DNA from: Chryseobacterium sp. R2A-55
Lineage (GTDB): Bacteria > Bacteroidota > Bacteroidia > Flavobacteriales > Weeksellaceae
Direction: 5' to 3'
Assembly: GCF_021401085.1 (NCBI RefSeq)
Contig: NZ_JACBFP010000003.1
Span: forward strand, 176,315 to 240,314
DNA: 64,000 nt
A model generated the notes under the pieces. It did not search any database, was not told the DNA's origin, and was given only the letters and a program-made list of their open reading frames with translations. This document shows, one piece after another, positions 45,030 through 54,012 of the stretch; the first letter of the stretch is position 1; every line of letters starts with the position of its first letter. The translations under genes were made by a program, and so were the position numbers.

Positions 45030-45539
45030 ATGTCCGAAGATTTTGAAATAAAAAATAAAGTTGCGGAGAGCGGCTTGGTGAATTTCGACCTTTCCAAACT
45101 GGTTCCCGAAGGAAAAAGAATCGGAATCGATCTGAAGGATTTCCTTTTTGAAGGTTTGATTTTAAGAGAAAAAGATTTCCGTGAAAAAGTTTCAGCAGTC
45201 AATCCCGAAGAATACCGTGATGCGTTCATCTATATCTACAATTCCGCCGAAGCGATTGTTCCGCTTTGGGCATATTTTCTCATCACTGCGAAATTGACTG
45301 ACGCGACAAAAAAAATCATCTTTGGAAGCCGTGAAGATTTGGAAGTTCTACTCATGCACAATGCTTTACAAACCTACGATTTCACAGATTTAATGGGCAA
45401 AAGAGTCCTGGTAAAAGGTTGCAGTGATAAGTCCATTCCCGAAAATGCCTACATCGAATTGGTGGAACAGCTGAAACCGATCGTGAAATCCCTGATGTTT
45501 GGCGAAGCTTGTTCCAATGTTCCGATTTTTAAAAATTAA
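45030..45539 (+). CDS. DUF2480 family protein
   Basis: From ATG 45030 (MSEDFEIKNKVAESGLVNFD) 169 residues, the normal length for DUF2480, a cytoplasmic family confined largely to Bacteroidota and of unknown function. Signatures: LSKLVPEGKRIGIDLKDFLF, GLILREKDFREKV, AEAIVPLWAYFLI, and LVKGCSDKSIPENAYIEL. The frame extends 8 codons upstream, which would overlap the promoter. Confidence 0.9.
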   Translation: MSEDFEIKNKVAESGLVNFDLSKLVPEGKRIGIDLKDFLFEGLILREKDFREKVSAVNPEEYRDAFIYIYNSAEAIVPLWAYFLITAKLTDATKKIIFGSREDLEVLLMHNALQTYDFTDLMGKRVLVKGCSDKSIPENAYIELVEQLKPIVKSLMFGEACSNVPIFKN

Positions 45540-45593
45540 GAATGAATTCCAAGATTTACCCTTAATGCATCTTTTTCATTTTTATTTTTATTG

Positions 45594-45743
45594 ATGCGTC
45601 GGGAAGTTTCAGCGAGCCGGATGACCCTCAGTGCTGAAGAATACATCAAGTTCAAAATTTCCCAATGTTATGCTCTGGAAGAAATTAAGAAATTTGAGTT
45701 GCTTCCCGCACAAATTCATTTTTTTTTTCGGCAGGTTTTTTGA
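45594..45743 (+). CDS. Short ORF, possibly a gene fragment
   Basis: A 49-codon ORF (MRREVSASRMTLSAEEYIKF, then ISQCYALEEIKKFELLPAQI) running into a T-tract of about ten bases and stopping soon after. The composition is protein-like (amphipathic helix pattern) but I recognise no family. It may be a relic of a longer gene that was broken at the homopolymer. Confidence 0.25.
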   Translation: MRREVSASRMTLSAEEYIKFKISQCYALEEIKKFELLPAQIHFFFRQVF

Positions 45744-45790
45744 TCGCTTTAATCATCATAATTTTAGTAACACAAAAAAACCAACCAACT

Positions 45791-46447
45791 ATGAGTTTAA
45801 TTGACCTCATCACAGGAAATGCCGGAAACCAAGTTGCAGCAGACGCTGAAAACAAATTCGGAATCAGTAGAAATCAGGTAATCGCACTTATGGCAGTGGC
45901 TGCACCGCTGGTTATTTCTTACCTTAGAAAAAAATCACAGGAAAGTCCGGCCGAAGCAGACGCCTTAAATAATGCTTTAGACAAAGACCACGACGGAAGC
46001 ATCCTGAACAACCCTTCACAGGCAGCCGCAAGACAAACTGAAGGTGGTTCAATTCTGGAGCATATTTTTGGGAGCCAAAAAGCAGACGTAGAGAATCAAC
46101 TTTCGCAAAGCACCGGAATTTCCGTGGACAAAATGGGACCTATTTTAGGAATGCTGGCTCCTCTGATCATGGGATATATCGGTCAGCAAAAGCAAGCAAG
46201 CGGTGTTACATCTGGTGGCGGATTAGGTGATTTGTTGGGCGGGATCCTGGGAAATGCATCCAGTCAAGTGCAGGAACAACAAGCTCAGGGAAGCGGAAAT
46301 CCGATCACCGATATTTTAGGCAGCGTTCTTGGCAGCGGTCAACAAGGTGGAATTGGGAACATAATCGGAAGCATTCTTGGCGGTGGCGGAAACCAACAAC
46401 AAGGTGGACTTGGGGGAATTTTAGGAAATATTTTGGGTGGAAAATAA
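45791..46447 (+). CDS. DUF937 domain protein
   Basis: From ATG 45791 (MSLIDLITGNAGNQVAADAE) 218 residues. The DUF937/YidB-like core has NKFGISRNQVIALMAVAAPL, VISYLRKKSQESPAEADALN, LDKDHDGSIL and ISVDKMGPILGMLAPLIMGY; the C-terminal third is a Gly/Gln-rich repeat (GGGLGDLLGGILGN, GGIGNIIGSILGGGGNQQQG, GGLGGILGNILGGK). Role unknown. The frame can start at TTG 45740, but the extra stretch is not family-like. A strong terminator follows. Confidence 0.85.
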   Translation: MSLIDLITGNAGNQVAADAENKFGISRNQVIALMAVAAPLVISYLRKKSQESPAEADALNNALDKDHDGSILNNPSQAAARQTEGGSILEHIFGSQKADVENQLSQSTGISVDKMGPILGMLAPLIMGYIGQQKQASGVTSGGGLGDLLGGILGNASSQVQEQQAQGSGNPITDILGSVLGSGQQGGIGNIIGSILGGGGNQQQGGLGGILGNILGGK

Positions 46448-46486
46448 TTTGTGGAGAAACAGTTTTCTGCACTAAACTCATTATGC

Positions 46487-46522
46487 AACCTCTCTTGATT
46501 TTTCTTAAGGGAGGTTTTTTTT
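46487..46522 (+). terminator. Terminator after the DUF937 gene
   Basis: AACCTCTCTT pairs with AAGGGAGGTT (one G-T pair) and is followed by eight T. Confidence 0.82.
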
Positions 46523-46598
46523 CATTTTTTCCTCAGGAACCTAAATTAATTTTCTTTCGCAAAAAAACGGATTATTTTCAACTTTCGCAAAAATGTTG

Positions 46599-46606
46599 TA
46601 ATTTTG
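46599..46606 (+). promoter_or_regulatory. guaB -7 promoter box
   Basis: TAATTTTG matches TAnnTTTG, 14 nt upstream of the guaB ATG; very short leader. Confidence 0.55.
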
Positions 46607-46620
46607 CGCAGAAAGTAAAG

Positions 46621-48081
46621 ATGTCTATTCACAGCAAAATCACAGAAACAGCCATCACTTTCGATGACGTTCTACTCATTCCCTCTTATTCAGAGGTTTT
46701 ACCGAACCAGGTTTCCCTAAAATCAAGACTTACCGACAAAATTACGCTCAATGTTCCGATCGTTTCCGCAGCAATGGACACGGTGACTGAATCCGATATG
46801 GCGATTGCTTTGGCGCGGGTCGGCGGAATTGGTTTTATCCACAAAAATATGCCGATCGATGAACAGGCTGCACAAGTCTATCGGGTAAAACGTTCCGAAA
46901 ACGGAATGATTTCCGACCCGGTGACTTTGTCCAAAGATCATACTCTGAAGCAGGCCAAAGAACTGATGGCGAACTATAAAATTTCGGGATTACCAGTGGT
47001 AGATGCTGAAAACACACTGATCGGAATCATTACCAACCGTGATGTGAAATACCAGGAAAACCTCGAAGTGAAAGTGGAAGAATTAATGACGAAGGACAAA
47101 CTCATCACCTCCGGAAAAAACACCACTTTGGAACAAGCCAAGAAAATCCTGCTCGAAAACCGCGTGGAAAAACTTCCCATCGTGGATGAGAATTTCAAGC
47201 TGGCTGGGTTAATCACCATTAAAGATATCGACAATCAAATGGAATATCCCAATGCCAACAAAGACAAAAACGGCAGACTGATTGTGGGAGCCGGAGTGGG
47301 CGTTGGTGAAGACACCATTGATCGGGTTTTTGCCTTGGTGAAAGCCGGAGTGGACATTATTGCGGTGGATTCCGCTCACGGACATTCACGAGGAGTTCTG
47401 GACAAAATTTCGGAAATCAGAAAAAATTTCCCGGAGCTGGATATTGTCGGCGGAAATATTGTAACAGCAGAAGCCGCAAAAGATTTAATTGAAGCAGGCG
47501 CAAACGTGCTGAAAGTGGGAGTCGGTCCAGGATCCATCTGCACAACCAGGGTGATTGCAGGGGTCGGCGTTCCGCAACTTTCTGCGATCTATAATGTTTT
47601 CGAATATGCGAAAACTAAAAACGTAACCGTCATCGCCGATGGTGGAATCAAGCTTTCGGGAGACATCGTGAAAGCAATTGCTTCTGGAGCCAATGCGGTG
47701 ATGCTAGGTTCACTTCTTGCAGGAACGGATGAAGCACCGGGTGAGGAAATCATCTTCCAGGGAAGAAAATTCAAAGCATATCAAGGAATGGGAAGTCTTT
47801 CGGCAATGAGAAGAGGCGGAAAGGAAAGGTATTTCCAAAGTGAGGCGAAAAAATTTGTTCCCGAAGGAATCGAAGGTCGTGTTCCGCATAAAGGAAAACT
47901 TGAAGACGTGGTCTTCCAGCTAACCGGCGGAATCCGTGCGGGAATGGGATATTGCGGAACCAAAGATATTGAAACTTTGCAACGGGACAGCAAGATGGTG
48001 ATGATTACCGGAAGTGGGCTGAAAGAATCGCATCCACATGATGTAATTATTACTCAGGAAGCACCGAATTACTCGCTCTAA
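46621..48081 (+). CDS. guaB: Inosine-5'-monophosphate dehydrogenase
   Basis: NAD-dependent oxidation of IMP to XMP, the first committed step to GMP. From ATG 46621, 486 residues, standard length. TIM barrel with [16 protein letters not shown] near 14, two CBS domains inserted at about 95-210 ([36 protein letters not shown]), catalytic Cys in [20 protein letters not shown] near 304, [20 protein letters not shown] and the flap region [19 protein letters not shown] with [10 protein letters not shown]. The frame extends to 46483, across the promoter, so the later ATG is right. Confidence 0.98.
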   Translation: MSIHSKITETAITFDDVLLIPSYSEVLPNQVSLKSRLTDKITLNVPIVSAAMDTVTESDMAIALARVGGIGFIHKNMPIDEQAAQVYRVKRSENGMISDPVTLSKDHTLKQAKELMANYKISGLPVVDAENTLIGIITNRDVKYQENLEVKVEELMTKDKLITSGKNTTLEQAKKILLENRVEKLPIVDENFKLAGLITIKDIDNQMEYPNANKDKNGRLIVGAGVGVGEDTIDRVFALVKAGVDIIAVDSAHGHSRGVLDKISEIRKNFPELDIVGGNIVTAEAAKDLIEAGANVLKVGVGPGSICTTRVIAGVGVPQLSAIYNVFEYAKTKNVTVIADGGIKLSGDIVKAIASGANAVMLGSLLAGTDEAPGEEIIFQGRKFKAYQGMGSLSAMRRGGKERYFQSEAKKFVPEGIEGRVPHKGKLEDVVFQLTGGIRAGMGYCGTKDIETLQRDSKMVMITGSGLKESHPHDVIITQEAPNYSL

Positions 48082-48117
48082 AATGATGAAATCCGGTTTT
48101 CGGAATTCATAAAAATA

Positions 48118-48153
48118 AAATCAGCTGCAAAATTATTTGCAGCTGATTTGTTT
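48118..48153. terminator. Bidirectional terminator after guaB
   Basis: A perfect 14-bp stem (48118-48131 with 48136-48149) with a 4-nt loop, serving guaB and the convergent T9SS cargo gene. Confidence 0.85.
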
Positions 48154-48169
48154 ATCGGTGTATTAGGAA

Positions 48170-49063
48170 TTATTCCTTAATCACTTTCTTGCTTTCCACA
48201 GTTCCATCTGCGAAGGTGATGCTAACAATATAGCTTCCTTTTGCAAGGTCTTCCACATTGATTACATTTTCAGTGGTTTGTTTCACTTTTCTTCCGGTCA
48301 TGTCGAAGAAAGTTACGTTTGCCACTTTTTTATCAGCAGTAATATTCAAGACCTCAGTGGTTGGGTTCGGATAAACGTTGACTTTTGTTTTGTTCACGTT
48401 CGACACAGCCAAAGCAGCATCTGCAGCAATCACGATGTTGTCATATCCCGCATTGTTTGTTCCAGAAGCAACCAAGTCTATTTCTGTTGGGTAATGATAT
48501 GCCTCTTTAGCGAAAGGTCCGTAATTGGTTCCGTTAATGGAAACGTTCATGGTTCCCTCAGAAATGTTATACGTAACGATAACTTTGTACCAAGTATTTG
48601 CCGCAATGTTTGGAGTCAATAACTCCCCACTTAAATCAGCATCAAAATCCGCCTGATCAGCAAGCCAAGCTCCATTGGTTGGGCTCAAATATATATCAAA
48701 GATTGCATAGTAGTTAGTTCCATCGGATTCATAGACCTGCATTTCCGCCCAGTTATTTCCAGTGTACATTTCGACCTCCGCTCTGAAAACCTCGTTGTCC
48801 GGATTAGCTAAGCCCATATTGATTTCCTTATAAATAAATTGAGGATCACTCGTCGCAGTGGTATTCATCCGCATCGATTTTCCATGTGCACCATCAATCG
48901 TTGCAATTTTAACGCTTGACGCACTACCGCCTTCATTGGCCCACCCTCCTTGGGTTCCTAGATTTCCGATGGTGTAGGATTCAAAATTGTCTGTCCACAA
49001 AGTTTGTGAATACGCACTCACTGCCAAAGTTGCAGCGAAAACAAAAGATAAAATTCTCTTCAT
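48170..49063 (-). CDS. T9SS-sorted secreted protein (paralogue of 28136-29038)
   Basis: 297 residues: signal peptide (MKRILSFVFAATLAVSAYSQ), a jelly-roll-like domain starting TDNFESYTIGNLGTQGGWAN and including YKVIVTYNISEGTMNVSING, then a type A sorting domain (VNVYPNPTTEVLNITADKKV, GSYIVSITFADGTVE, VIKE). The same architecture and opening motif as the gene at 28136. Predicted surface-exposed or released; ligand unknown. Confidence 0.87.
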   Translation of the reverse strand: MKRILSFVFAATLAVSAYSQTLWTDNFESYTIGNLGTQGGWANEGGSASSVKIATIDGAHGKSMRMNTTATSDPQFIYKEINMGLANPDNEVFRAEVEMYTGNNWAEMQVYESDGTNYYAIFDIYLSPTNGAWLADQADFDADLSGELLTPNIAANTWYKVIVTYNISEGTMNVSINGTNYGPFAKEAYHYPTEIDLVASGTNNAGYDNIVIAADAALAVSNVNKTKVNVYPNPTTEVLNITADKKVANVTFFDMTGRKVKQTTENVINVEDLAKGSYIVSITFADGTVESKKVIKE

Positions 49064-49089
49064 AATATCAAAATTGGTTAATAAAGGGG

Positions 49090-49097
49090 CAAATATA
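49090..49097 (-). promoter_or_regulatory. -7 box of the T9SS cargo gene at 48170
   Basis: TATATTTG on the minus strand matches TAnnTTTG, 26 nt before the ATG. Confidence 0.5.
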
Positions 49098-49226
49098 AGC
49101 TTTTTCCCGAAAAAAGCCCTTAATCAAAGGAATCCTGAGCAAAGAAATTGCTGCTTAGCCGATCAGCAAAGCAATTCGGTACGGTGAACCCTGTTCTGAA
49201 AATTTCACTTTTTGCTAAAAAACATG

Positions 49227-49234
49227 TAGCTTTG
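49227..49234 (+). promoter_or_regulatory. -7 box of the lipoprotein gene at 49264
   Basis: TAGCTTTG matches TAnnTTTG, 29 nt before the ATG. Confidence 0.4.
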
Positions 49235-49263
49235 TGTAATGATGAATTTCAGGAAAAAATTTG

Positions 49264-49707
49264 ATGAGATCAGTTTACGCCCTTTTTGTTTTTCTTTTGG
49301 TCAGCAGCTGTGAAATTTTGCCGCTGAACAAGCCGAATTCCGGAAATTATCCCAACACGGCAAACACCATCATCAACGAAAGTAAAGAATTTGCGGAGCT
49401 GATGGAGGCAGATAAAATCGACAAAAGAAAAGTAACCGCACAAGTCCTGACTTATCTCCTAAATGATTCCGACCCGAATGATCCCCAAACTGCCGCAGTA
49501 ATTACCAATGAATCCAACTGTGATATCATTGTGCGATTGGTGGGCACCAAAAACAAAAAGTTTTATAATCTACCCGTTGCAAAAAACAGCAAAAACCAGT
49601 TTTTGATCAGAAAAGGAGGCTACACTTTGAATTCCAATGTCTGCGGCGCGAAGTATTACTCCCAGAAAATCATCGTGGAACCGCTGATTATTACTCTTTC
49701 AAACTGA
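49264..49707 (+). CDS. Small lipoprotein (possibly DUF6759)
   Basis: From ATG 49264, 147 residues: lipoprotein signal MRSVYALFVFLLVSSC, then a polar domain with ESKEFAELMEADKIDKRKVT, YLLNDSDPNDPQTAAVITNE, NCDIIVRLVGTKNKKFYNLP and RKGGYTLNSNVCGAKYYSQK. Two Cys in the mature part could form a disulphide. It may belong to DUF6759, a Chryseobacterium-group family, but I am not certain. The stop is 2 nt from the stop of the convergent transporter gene. Confidence 0.75.
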   Translation: MRSVYALFVFLLVSSCEILPLNKPNSGNYPNTANTIINESKEFAELMEADKIDKRKVTAQVLTYLLNDSDPNDPQTAAVITNESNCDIIVRLVGTKNKKFYNLPVAKNSKNQFLIRKGGYTLNSNVCGAKYYSQKIIVEPLIITLSN

Positions 49708-49709
49708 TT

Positions 49710-50939
49710 CTAATGTTCAGGCGCACTCATTTTTGGGTTTAAGAAAAAGGATAAAACGAATCCGGCTGTAATTAAGGTCAATCCCACGCCAAAAGAATAA
49801 ACTGACGCATTTTGCGGAAAAATATCTTTCAGCAGAGCCGTAATCTGCGGACCGAGAATTCCACCGATTCCCCACGCCGTCAAAGTAGCGCCATAAACTG
49901 AAGCCATCAAACCAGCCCCAAAACGCTCTCTGACCAATGAAGGCAAAACTCCAAAACCACCTCCATAACAAAGTAAAACAACACATACTCCAGTAGAGAA
50001 TACCCAGATATTTTGTGTGAAAATGAGGATTAGGAAAACCACAATCTCAATGACCAGGATCATGCGAAAAGTGGGAATCCTGCCCAATCTGTCAGAAATT
50101 CCGCCCCAGAGAAACCTCCCGAATCCATTAAAAAGGGCACTCACCGCTATTAAGGTTGCTCCACTTTTTTCAAGAAGTTTGGGATCAGAAGTCCCCGAAG
50201 TTTTCATCAAATCCTGGAGGAGCGGCGACTGAAATGAAATGAAAATCATTCCGGCTACAATGTTGAACATAAAAATCAACCAAATCAGCACATAGTCGGA
50301 TTTTAGAAGAACACTGAAAATATTCGCTTCATGAGTTGCCCGGTTTTCTACCGGTTTGAACCGCCCCAGTTGGGAAGCAAATAAGGGAAGAAAAATGAAC
50401 AGGATTATTCCGCTCCACAAAAAGACCTTTGCCAAATCCCCATCGAATAAATCCAGAAAGAAAGGTGCTAAAATTTTGGACATCACAAATGCACCCAATC
50501 CGAATCCCATCACGACCATTCCCGTCATGATCCCCTGCTTTTCCGGAAATATCTTGGAGACCACTGCAACTGGCGTGACATAAGCCAGTCCCAAACCAAA
50601 TCCGCCAATCATCCCGAAACCCAAATAAAGCAAGACAAGGGAACCCGCCTTTAAAGCTAAAAAAGAAATGATATATCCCAAACCATAAAGGATGACTCCG
50701 CTTAAAGCAAGGCGTCTTGCCCCAAATTTTTCGATTTTTGTTCCTGCCCACGCTGCGGTAAATCCCAACATCAGAATTGATGAACTAAACGCCCAAGCTG
50801 TCTGCGAATTCGACCAGCCGAACGAATCTGTAATGGGTTTCTGAAAAAAACTCCATGCGTAAACGGTTCCCAAACCAAGATGCGTCAATGTGGCGGCAAT
50901 TGCAACGAACCATCTGCTGGGATTTGTACTTTTCAACAT
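49710..50939 (-). CDS. OFA-type major facilitator transporter
   Basis: A 409-residue, 12-helix MFS protein of the oxalate/formate antiporter type: WFVAIAATLTHLGLGTVYAW, FGWSNSQTAWAFSSSILMLG, GTKIEKFGARRLALSGVILY, GFGLGLAYVTPVAVVSKIFP, FNGFGRFLWGGISDRLGR (motif A in the second half) and YGATLTAWGIGGILGPQI. Substrate is probably a monocarboxylate or dicarboxylate anion; this is not determined by the sequence. Divergent from nirK. Confidence 0.88.
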   Translation of the reverse strand: MLKSTNPSRWFVAIAATLTHLGLGTVYAWSFFQKPITDSFGWSNSQTAWAFSSSILMLGFTAAWAGTKIEKFGARRLALSGVILYGLGYIISFLALKAGSLVLLYLGFGMIGGFGLGLAYVTPVAVVSKIFPEKQGIMTGMVVMGFGLGAFVMSKILAPFFLDLFDGDLAKVFLWSGIILFIFLPLFASQLGRFKPVENRATHEANIFSVLLKSDYVLIWLIFMFNIVAGMIFISFQSPLLQDLMKTSGTSDPKLLEKSGATLIAVSALFNGFGRFLWGGISDRLGRIPTFRMILVIEIVVFLILIFTQNIWVFSTGVCVVLLCYGGGFGVLPSLVRERFGAGLMASVYGATLTAWGIGGILGPQITALLKDIFPQNASVYSFGVGLTLITAGFVLSFFLNPKMSAPEH

Positions 50940-51162
50940 TTTTTCAGATTTAAAACACGAAGATAAGAAGCCCGGTTTTCTTCTAGCAAAATCCGGTACT
51001 GATATATAGCAGGTAAAATTCCCTTTTGTCTATTTTACTTTTGACAAGGTTTAATGTGAAAGACGAAAAGCAACTAAACTTAGTGCAAAAACACTCCAAA
51101 CCACTCATAAAAAGTGCTTTCCGGAAGTATCAGAAATTTCCCTATATTTAGGTTTTTCAATT

Positions 51163-51179
51163 TCAGAGCCGAGGTCTGA
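51163..51179. promoter_or_regulatory. Possible operator upstream of nirK
   Basis: TCAGA and TCTGA arms separated by 7 nt, centred about 65 nt upstream of the predicted nirK transcription start. It is not a canonical FNR box (TTGAT-N4-ATCAA), so the regulator is unknown. It lies in the 341-nt intergenic region 50940-51280, which holds no ORF; another TAnnTTTG match (TACTTTTG, 51036) is there. Confidence 0.25.
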
Positions 51180-51199
51180 CAAATCTCATACCATTAAAT

Positions 51200-51230
51200 T
51201 TTAAAATGAATTTTAATTAGGATATTTTTG
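51200..51230 (+). promoter_or_regulatory. nirK promoter (TTTA-N19-TATTTTTG)
   Basis: TATTTTTG (51223-51230) fits TAnnTTTG and TTTA (51200-51203) is 19 nt upstream. A leader of about 45 nt precedes the ATG. Confidence 0.6.
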
Positions 51231-51280
51231 TCCTATTAAAAATAAAGTAAGAGAATTAAAATAATTAAACCGAAAATTAA

Positions 51281-52309
51281 ATGAAAAAGATTGTGTCCAT
51301 TTTGGCTGTTGGTCTATTGACGCTCCAAGCATGCAAGCAAAATTCAAGCGAATCCTCATCTGCGAATGCTGCGATTGATATGAAGGTAAGCGGCGAAACT
51401 GAAACCCAAAAAGTAACCGCACCACCTTTTGTACCGGCTCCTGTTGGTGACCGCGCTGCGAAAAAAGTAATCGTGCATCTTGAAGCAACGGAAGAAGAAG
51501 GCGAACTTGCAGATGGCGTAACCTACAAATTCTGGACTTTCAACCATACTGTTCCGGGAACTTTCATCCGAGTGAGAGTGGGTGACGAAGTGGAACTTCA
51601 CCTAAAAAATAATTCAAACAGTGTAATGCCCCACAATATTGACCTTCATGCAGTGAATGGTCCAGGTGGTGGCGCCGAAGCGACCAACGTGGCTCCCGGA
51701 AAAACGGCCATTTTCCATTTCAAAGCTTTGAATCCGGGACTTTATGTGTACCACTGTGCTGCCGCTCCCGTTCCATTGCATATCGCAAACGGAATGTATG
51801 GGATGATTTTGGTGGAACCCGAAGGTGGACTTCCAAAAGTGGATAGAGAATATTACATCATGCAGGGAGAATTCTATACCAAAGGAAAAACCGATGAAAA
51901 AGGTCTTCAGGAATTTGACCAAGATAAAGGAATTGACGAAAAGCCAACTTACGTAGTATTCAACGGCAAGAAAAATGCGTTGATGGGTGCAAATGAACTT
52001 CAGGCAAAAGTGGGCGAAACCGTGCGTTTGTTCGTAGGAAACGGCGGACCCAACCTGGCTTCTTCTTTTCACGTGATCGGCGAAATCTTCGACAGAGTTT
52101 GGGTTGAAGGCGGAAGCAAAATCAATGAAAACGTGCAAACAACTTTGATTCCGGCAGGTGGTGCAGTGATGGTTGAATTCAAAGTAGAAGAACCAGGTGA
52201 ATATATTTTGGTGGATCACTCCATTTTCCGGGCATTCAACAAGGGTGCAATTGGAAAACTGAAAGTGACCGGCGAAAAAAATCCGAAAGTCTATAATAAG
52301 ATACAGTAA
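51281..52309 (+). CDS. nirK: Copper-containing nitrite reductase (lipoprotein)
   Basis: It reduces nitrite to nitric oxide in the periplasm, the defining step of denitrification. 342 residues with lipobox LQAC (Cys18). All copper ligands are visible: type 1 His118, Cys159, His167 and Met172 ([28 protein letters not shown]); type 2 His123, His158 and His313 (VDHSIFRAF); catalytic Asp121 and His264 ([14 protein letters not shown]). Two cupredoxin domains. It is followed by a formylglycine-type lipoprotein and a SCO protein. The short form (no extra c-type or cupredoxin domain) with a lipid anchor fits Bacteroidota. Confidence 0.96.
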   Translation: MKKIVSILAVGLLTLQACKQNSSESSSANAAIDMKVSGETETQKVTAPPFVPAPVGDRAAKKVIVHLEATEEEGELADGVTYKFWTFNHTVPGTFIRVRVGDEVELHLKNNSNSVMPHNIDLHAVNGPGGGAEATNVAPGKTAIFHFKALNPGLYVYHCAAAPVPLHIANGMYGMILVEPEGGLPKVDREYYIMQGEFYTKGKTDEKGLQEFDQDKGIDEKPTYVVFNGKKNALMGANELQAKVGETVRLFVGNGGPNLASSFHVIGEIFDRVWVEGGSKINENVQTTLIPAGGAVMVEFKVEEPGEYILVDHSIFRAFNKGAIGKLKVTGEKNPKVYNKIQ

Positions 52310-52348
52310 TTTATTTAGTTAGTTTTTGTTTTTTAAAAAGATTCCACT

Positions 52349-53185
52349 ATGATTAAGATAATGCATATATTACTGATTGTTAGTGGAATCTTCTTTATTT
52401 CATGCGAGGAAAAATCCAATGAAGTCCCTAATAGTTTCAGTTTTGAAAATCAAAAGGAAGAACCGATTCATCCTGATGTCAAAATGATCTCCATCAAGGG
52501 AGGGAAATATCAACCGTTTTACAGAAAACAGGACAGTCTCATTTTGGTTAAGGATTTCGAAATCGATGAAAGACCTGTCACCAACGCTGAATTTCTGGAT
52601 TTCGTGAAGAAAAACCCGAAATGGAAACGAAGTCAGGTGAAAACCGTTTTTGTGGATTCCACTTATCTGAAGGACTGGAAAGATGATGAGACTTTAGGAG
52701 CAGACATGAACCCAAATGCGCCGGTTACTTTCGTTTCTTGGTTCGCCGCAAAAGCATACGCCAAAAGTGCCGGAAAAAGATTACCAACCATCGACGAATG
52801 GGAATTTGTAGCAATGGCAGATGAAACCTCGTCCAACGCCAGAAAAAAACCATCCTATTCTTCAGATATCATCAAGCAGTACGAGGTGAAATTCAAGGAA
52901 AAAAATCCGGTGAAACAGTCGAAACCTAATTATTACGGAGTTTACAATATGTTTGACTTGGTTTGGGAATGGACCGGCGATTTCAATTCAGTTCTTACCA
53001 CCAACGATTCCCGAACTGCGGAATATGATGACAAAGGTCTGTTTTGTGCAAGTGCAGCAACCACCTCCACTGATATTTTGAATTATGCCTCTTTTATGAG
53101 ATACGCTTTCAGGCAAAGTTTGAATGCCAATTACACCGTTGCAAATCTCGGTTTTAGATGTGCAAAAGACATAACCATAAAATGA
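52349..53185 (+). CDS. Formylglycine-generating-enzyme-fold (SUMF1/EgtB) lipoprotein
   Basis: 278 residues: lipoprotein signal (MHILLIVSGIFFISC), then the sulfatase-modifying-factor fold: MISIKGGKYQPFYRKQD, DFEIDERPVTNAEFLDFVKK, NAPVTFVSWFAAKAYAKSAG, KRLPTIDEWEFVAMAD, YYGVYNMFDLVWEWTGDFN and SFMRYAFRQSLNANYTVANLGFR. It follows nirK after 39 nt; such a gene between nirK and SCO is a recurrent pattern in Flavobacteriia. The Cys pair of true formylglycine enzymes is not evident, so its role may be structural or in copper-site maturation (inference). Confidence 0.85.
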   Translation: MIKIMHILLIVSGIFFISCEEKSNEVPNSFSFENQKEEPIHPDVKMISIKGGKYQPFYRKQDSLILVKDFEIDERPVTNAEFLDFVKKNPKWKRSQVKTVFVDSTYLKDWKDDETLGADMNPNAPVTFVSWFAAKAYAKSAGKRLPTIDEWEFVAMADETSSNARKKPSYSSDIIKQYEVKFKEKNPVKQSKPNYYGVYNMFDLVWEWTGDFNSVLTTNDSRTAEYDDKGLFCASAATTSTDILNYASFMRYAFRQSLNANYTVANLGFRCAKDITIK

Positions 53186-53380
53186 AAACGCTGATTTTTT
53201 AAACATTTAGGTTAGGAAAAGATTAAAAAATTTAAGCTCCATATAATTATGCAATTCTAAAGAATTGATTTCAGGTTCAGCCATCTTTACTTAATTTTCA
53301 ATGGTGAAATTCAGCTATCAGCTTTGTGATGGTTCTTAAACAATTTATTTCCTTCATGGTAAAAACTTTAAGCTAAAAAA

Positions 53381-53953
53381 ATGAAAAACTTTCTTTTAAT
53401 TCTGTTCGCTTTCTTTGCCATTCTTTCATGCCAAAAAGAAGAGCAAACCGCTGTGGCCAAAAAAACCACTGATTCCGTTTTCTACCTCGATTCCCAATGG
53501 AAAAACCAGGATGGTGAAACCATTAAGCTAAAGGATCTGAAGGGAAAAAATCTGGCTATCGTAATGATTTTCACCAGCTGCAAAACTTCGTGCCCGCTTT
53601 TGGTAGCAGATATGAAAAAAGTGTACAGCAAACTGGACAAAGCGAAAATTAAAAACACCAATTTGGTACTCATCTCCATTGACCCTGCTAATGACACTCC
53701 AGAAGTTCTGAAAAAATTTGCCGTGGAAAGAAATATTTATGGCGATCCGTGGACTTTTTTGGTCAGTGACGACGAATCGATCCGGGAATTTGCCAACGTT
53801 TTAGCTGTGAAATACAAACAGATTTCTCCTATTGAATTCTCACATTCTAACCTGATTACCATTTTTGACCGAAACGGAGAAATGGTGGACCAGCAAGAAG
53901 GAGCCGGCGTGAATTCAGAATCAATTGCGAAGAAACTCAATGAATTGAACTGA
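53381..53953 (+). CDS. SCO1/SenC family copper-binding lipoprotein
   Basis: 190 residues: lipoprotein signal (MKNFLLILFAFFAILSC) and a thioredoxin-fold domain with the copper motif CxxxC (Cys67 and Cys71 in FTSCKTSCPLL) and the distal His155 (FSHSNLITIFD). SCO proteins deliver copper or reduce Cu-site cysteines; beside nirK it most likely matures the nitrite reductase copper centres, though a cytochrome oxidase role is possible. Own start after a 195-nt gap with no clear promoter. Confidence 0.92.
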   Translation: MKNFLLILFAFFAILSCQKEEQTAVAKKTTDSVFYLDSQWKNQDGETIKLKDLKGKNLAIVMIFTSCKTSCPLLVADMKKVYSKLDKAKIKNTNLVLISIDPANDTPEVLKKFAVERNIYGDPWTFLVSDDESIREFANVLAVKYKQISPIEFSHSNLITIFDRNGEMVDQQEGAGVNSESIAKKLNELN

Positions 53954-53971
53954 CAGCACCATACAAAAAAA

Positions 53972-53997
53972 GGCTGCAACCCAATGCAGCCGTTTTC
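53972..53997 (+). terminator. Terminator after the nirK cluster
   Basis: GGCTGCA pairs with TGCAGCC around a 6-nt loop, followed by G and four T; A-run upstream also suits the convergent gene. Confidence 0.75.
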
Positions 53998-54012
53998 ATT
54001 TGACCAGAAAGT

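Noticed and set aside
51163..51179. Canonical FNR/NnrR box at nirK
   Set aside because: Arms TCAGA/TCTGA with a 7-nt gap do not match TTGAT-N4-ATCAA; kept only as a weak operator candidate.
51614..52219. 201-codon ORF on the minus strand
   Set aside because: Shadow of nirK, where all copper ligands are in the plus frame.
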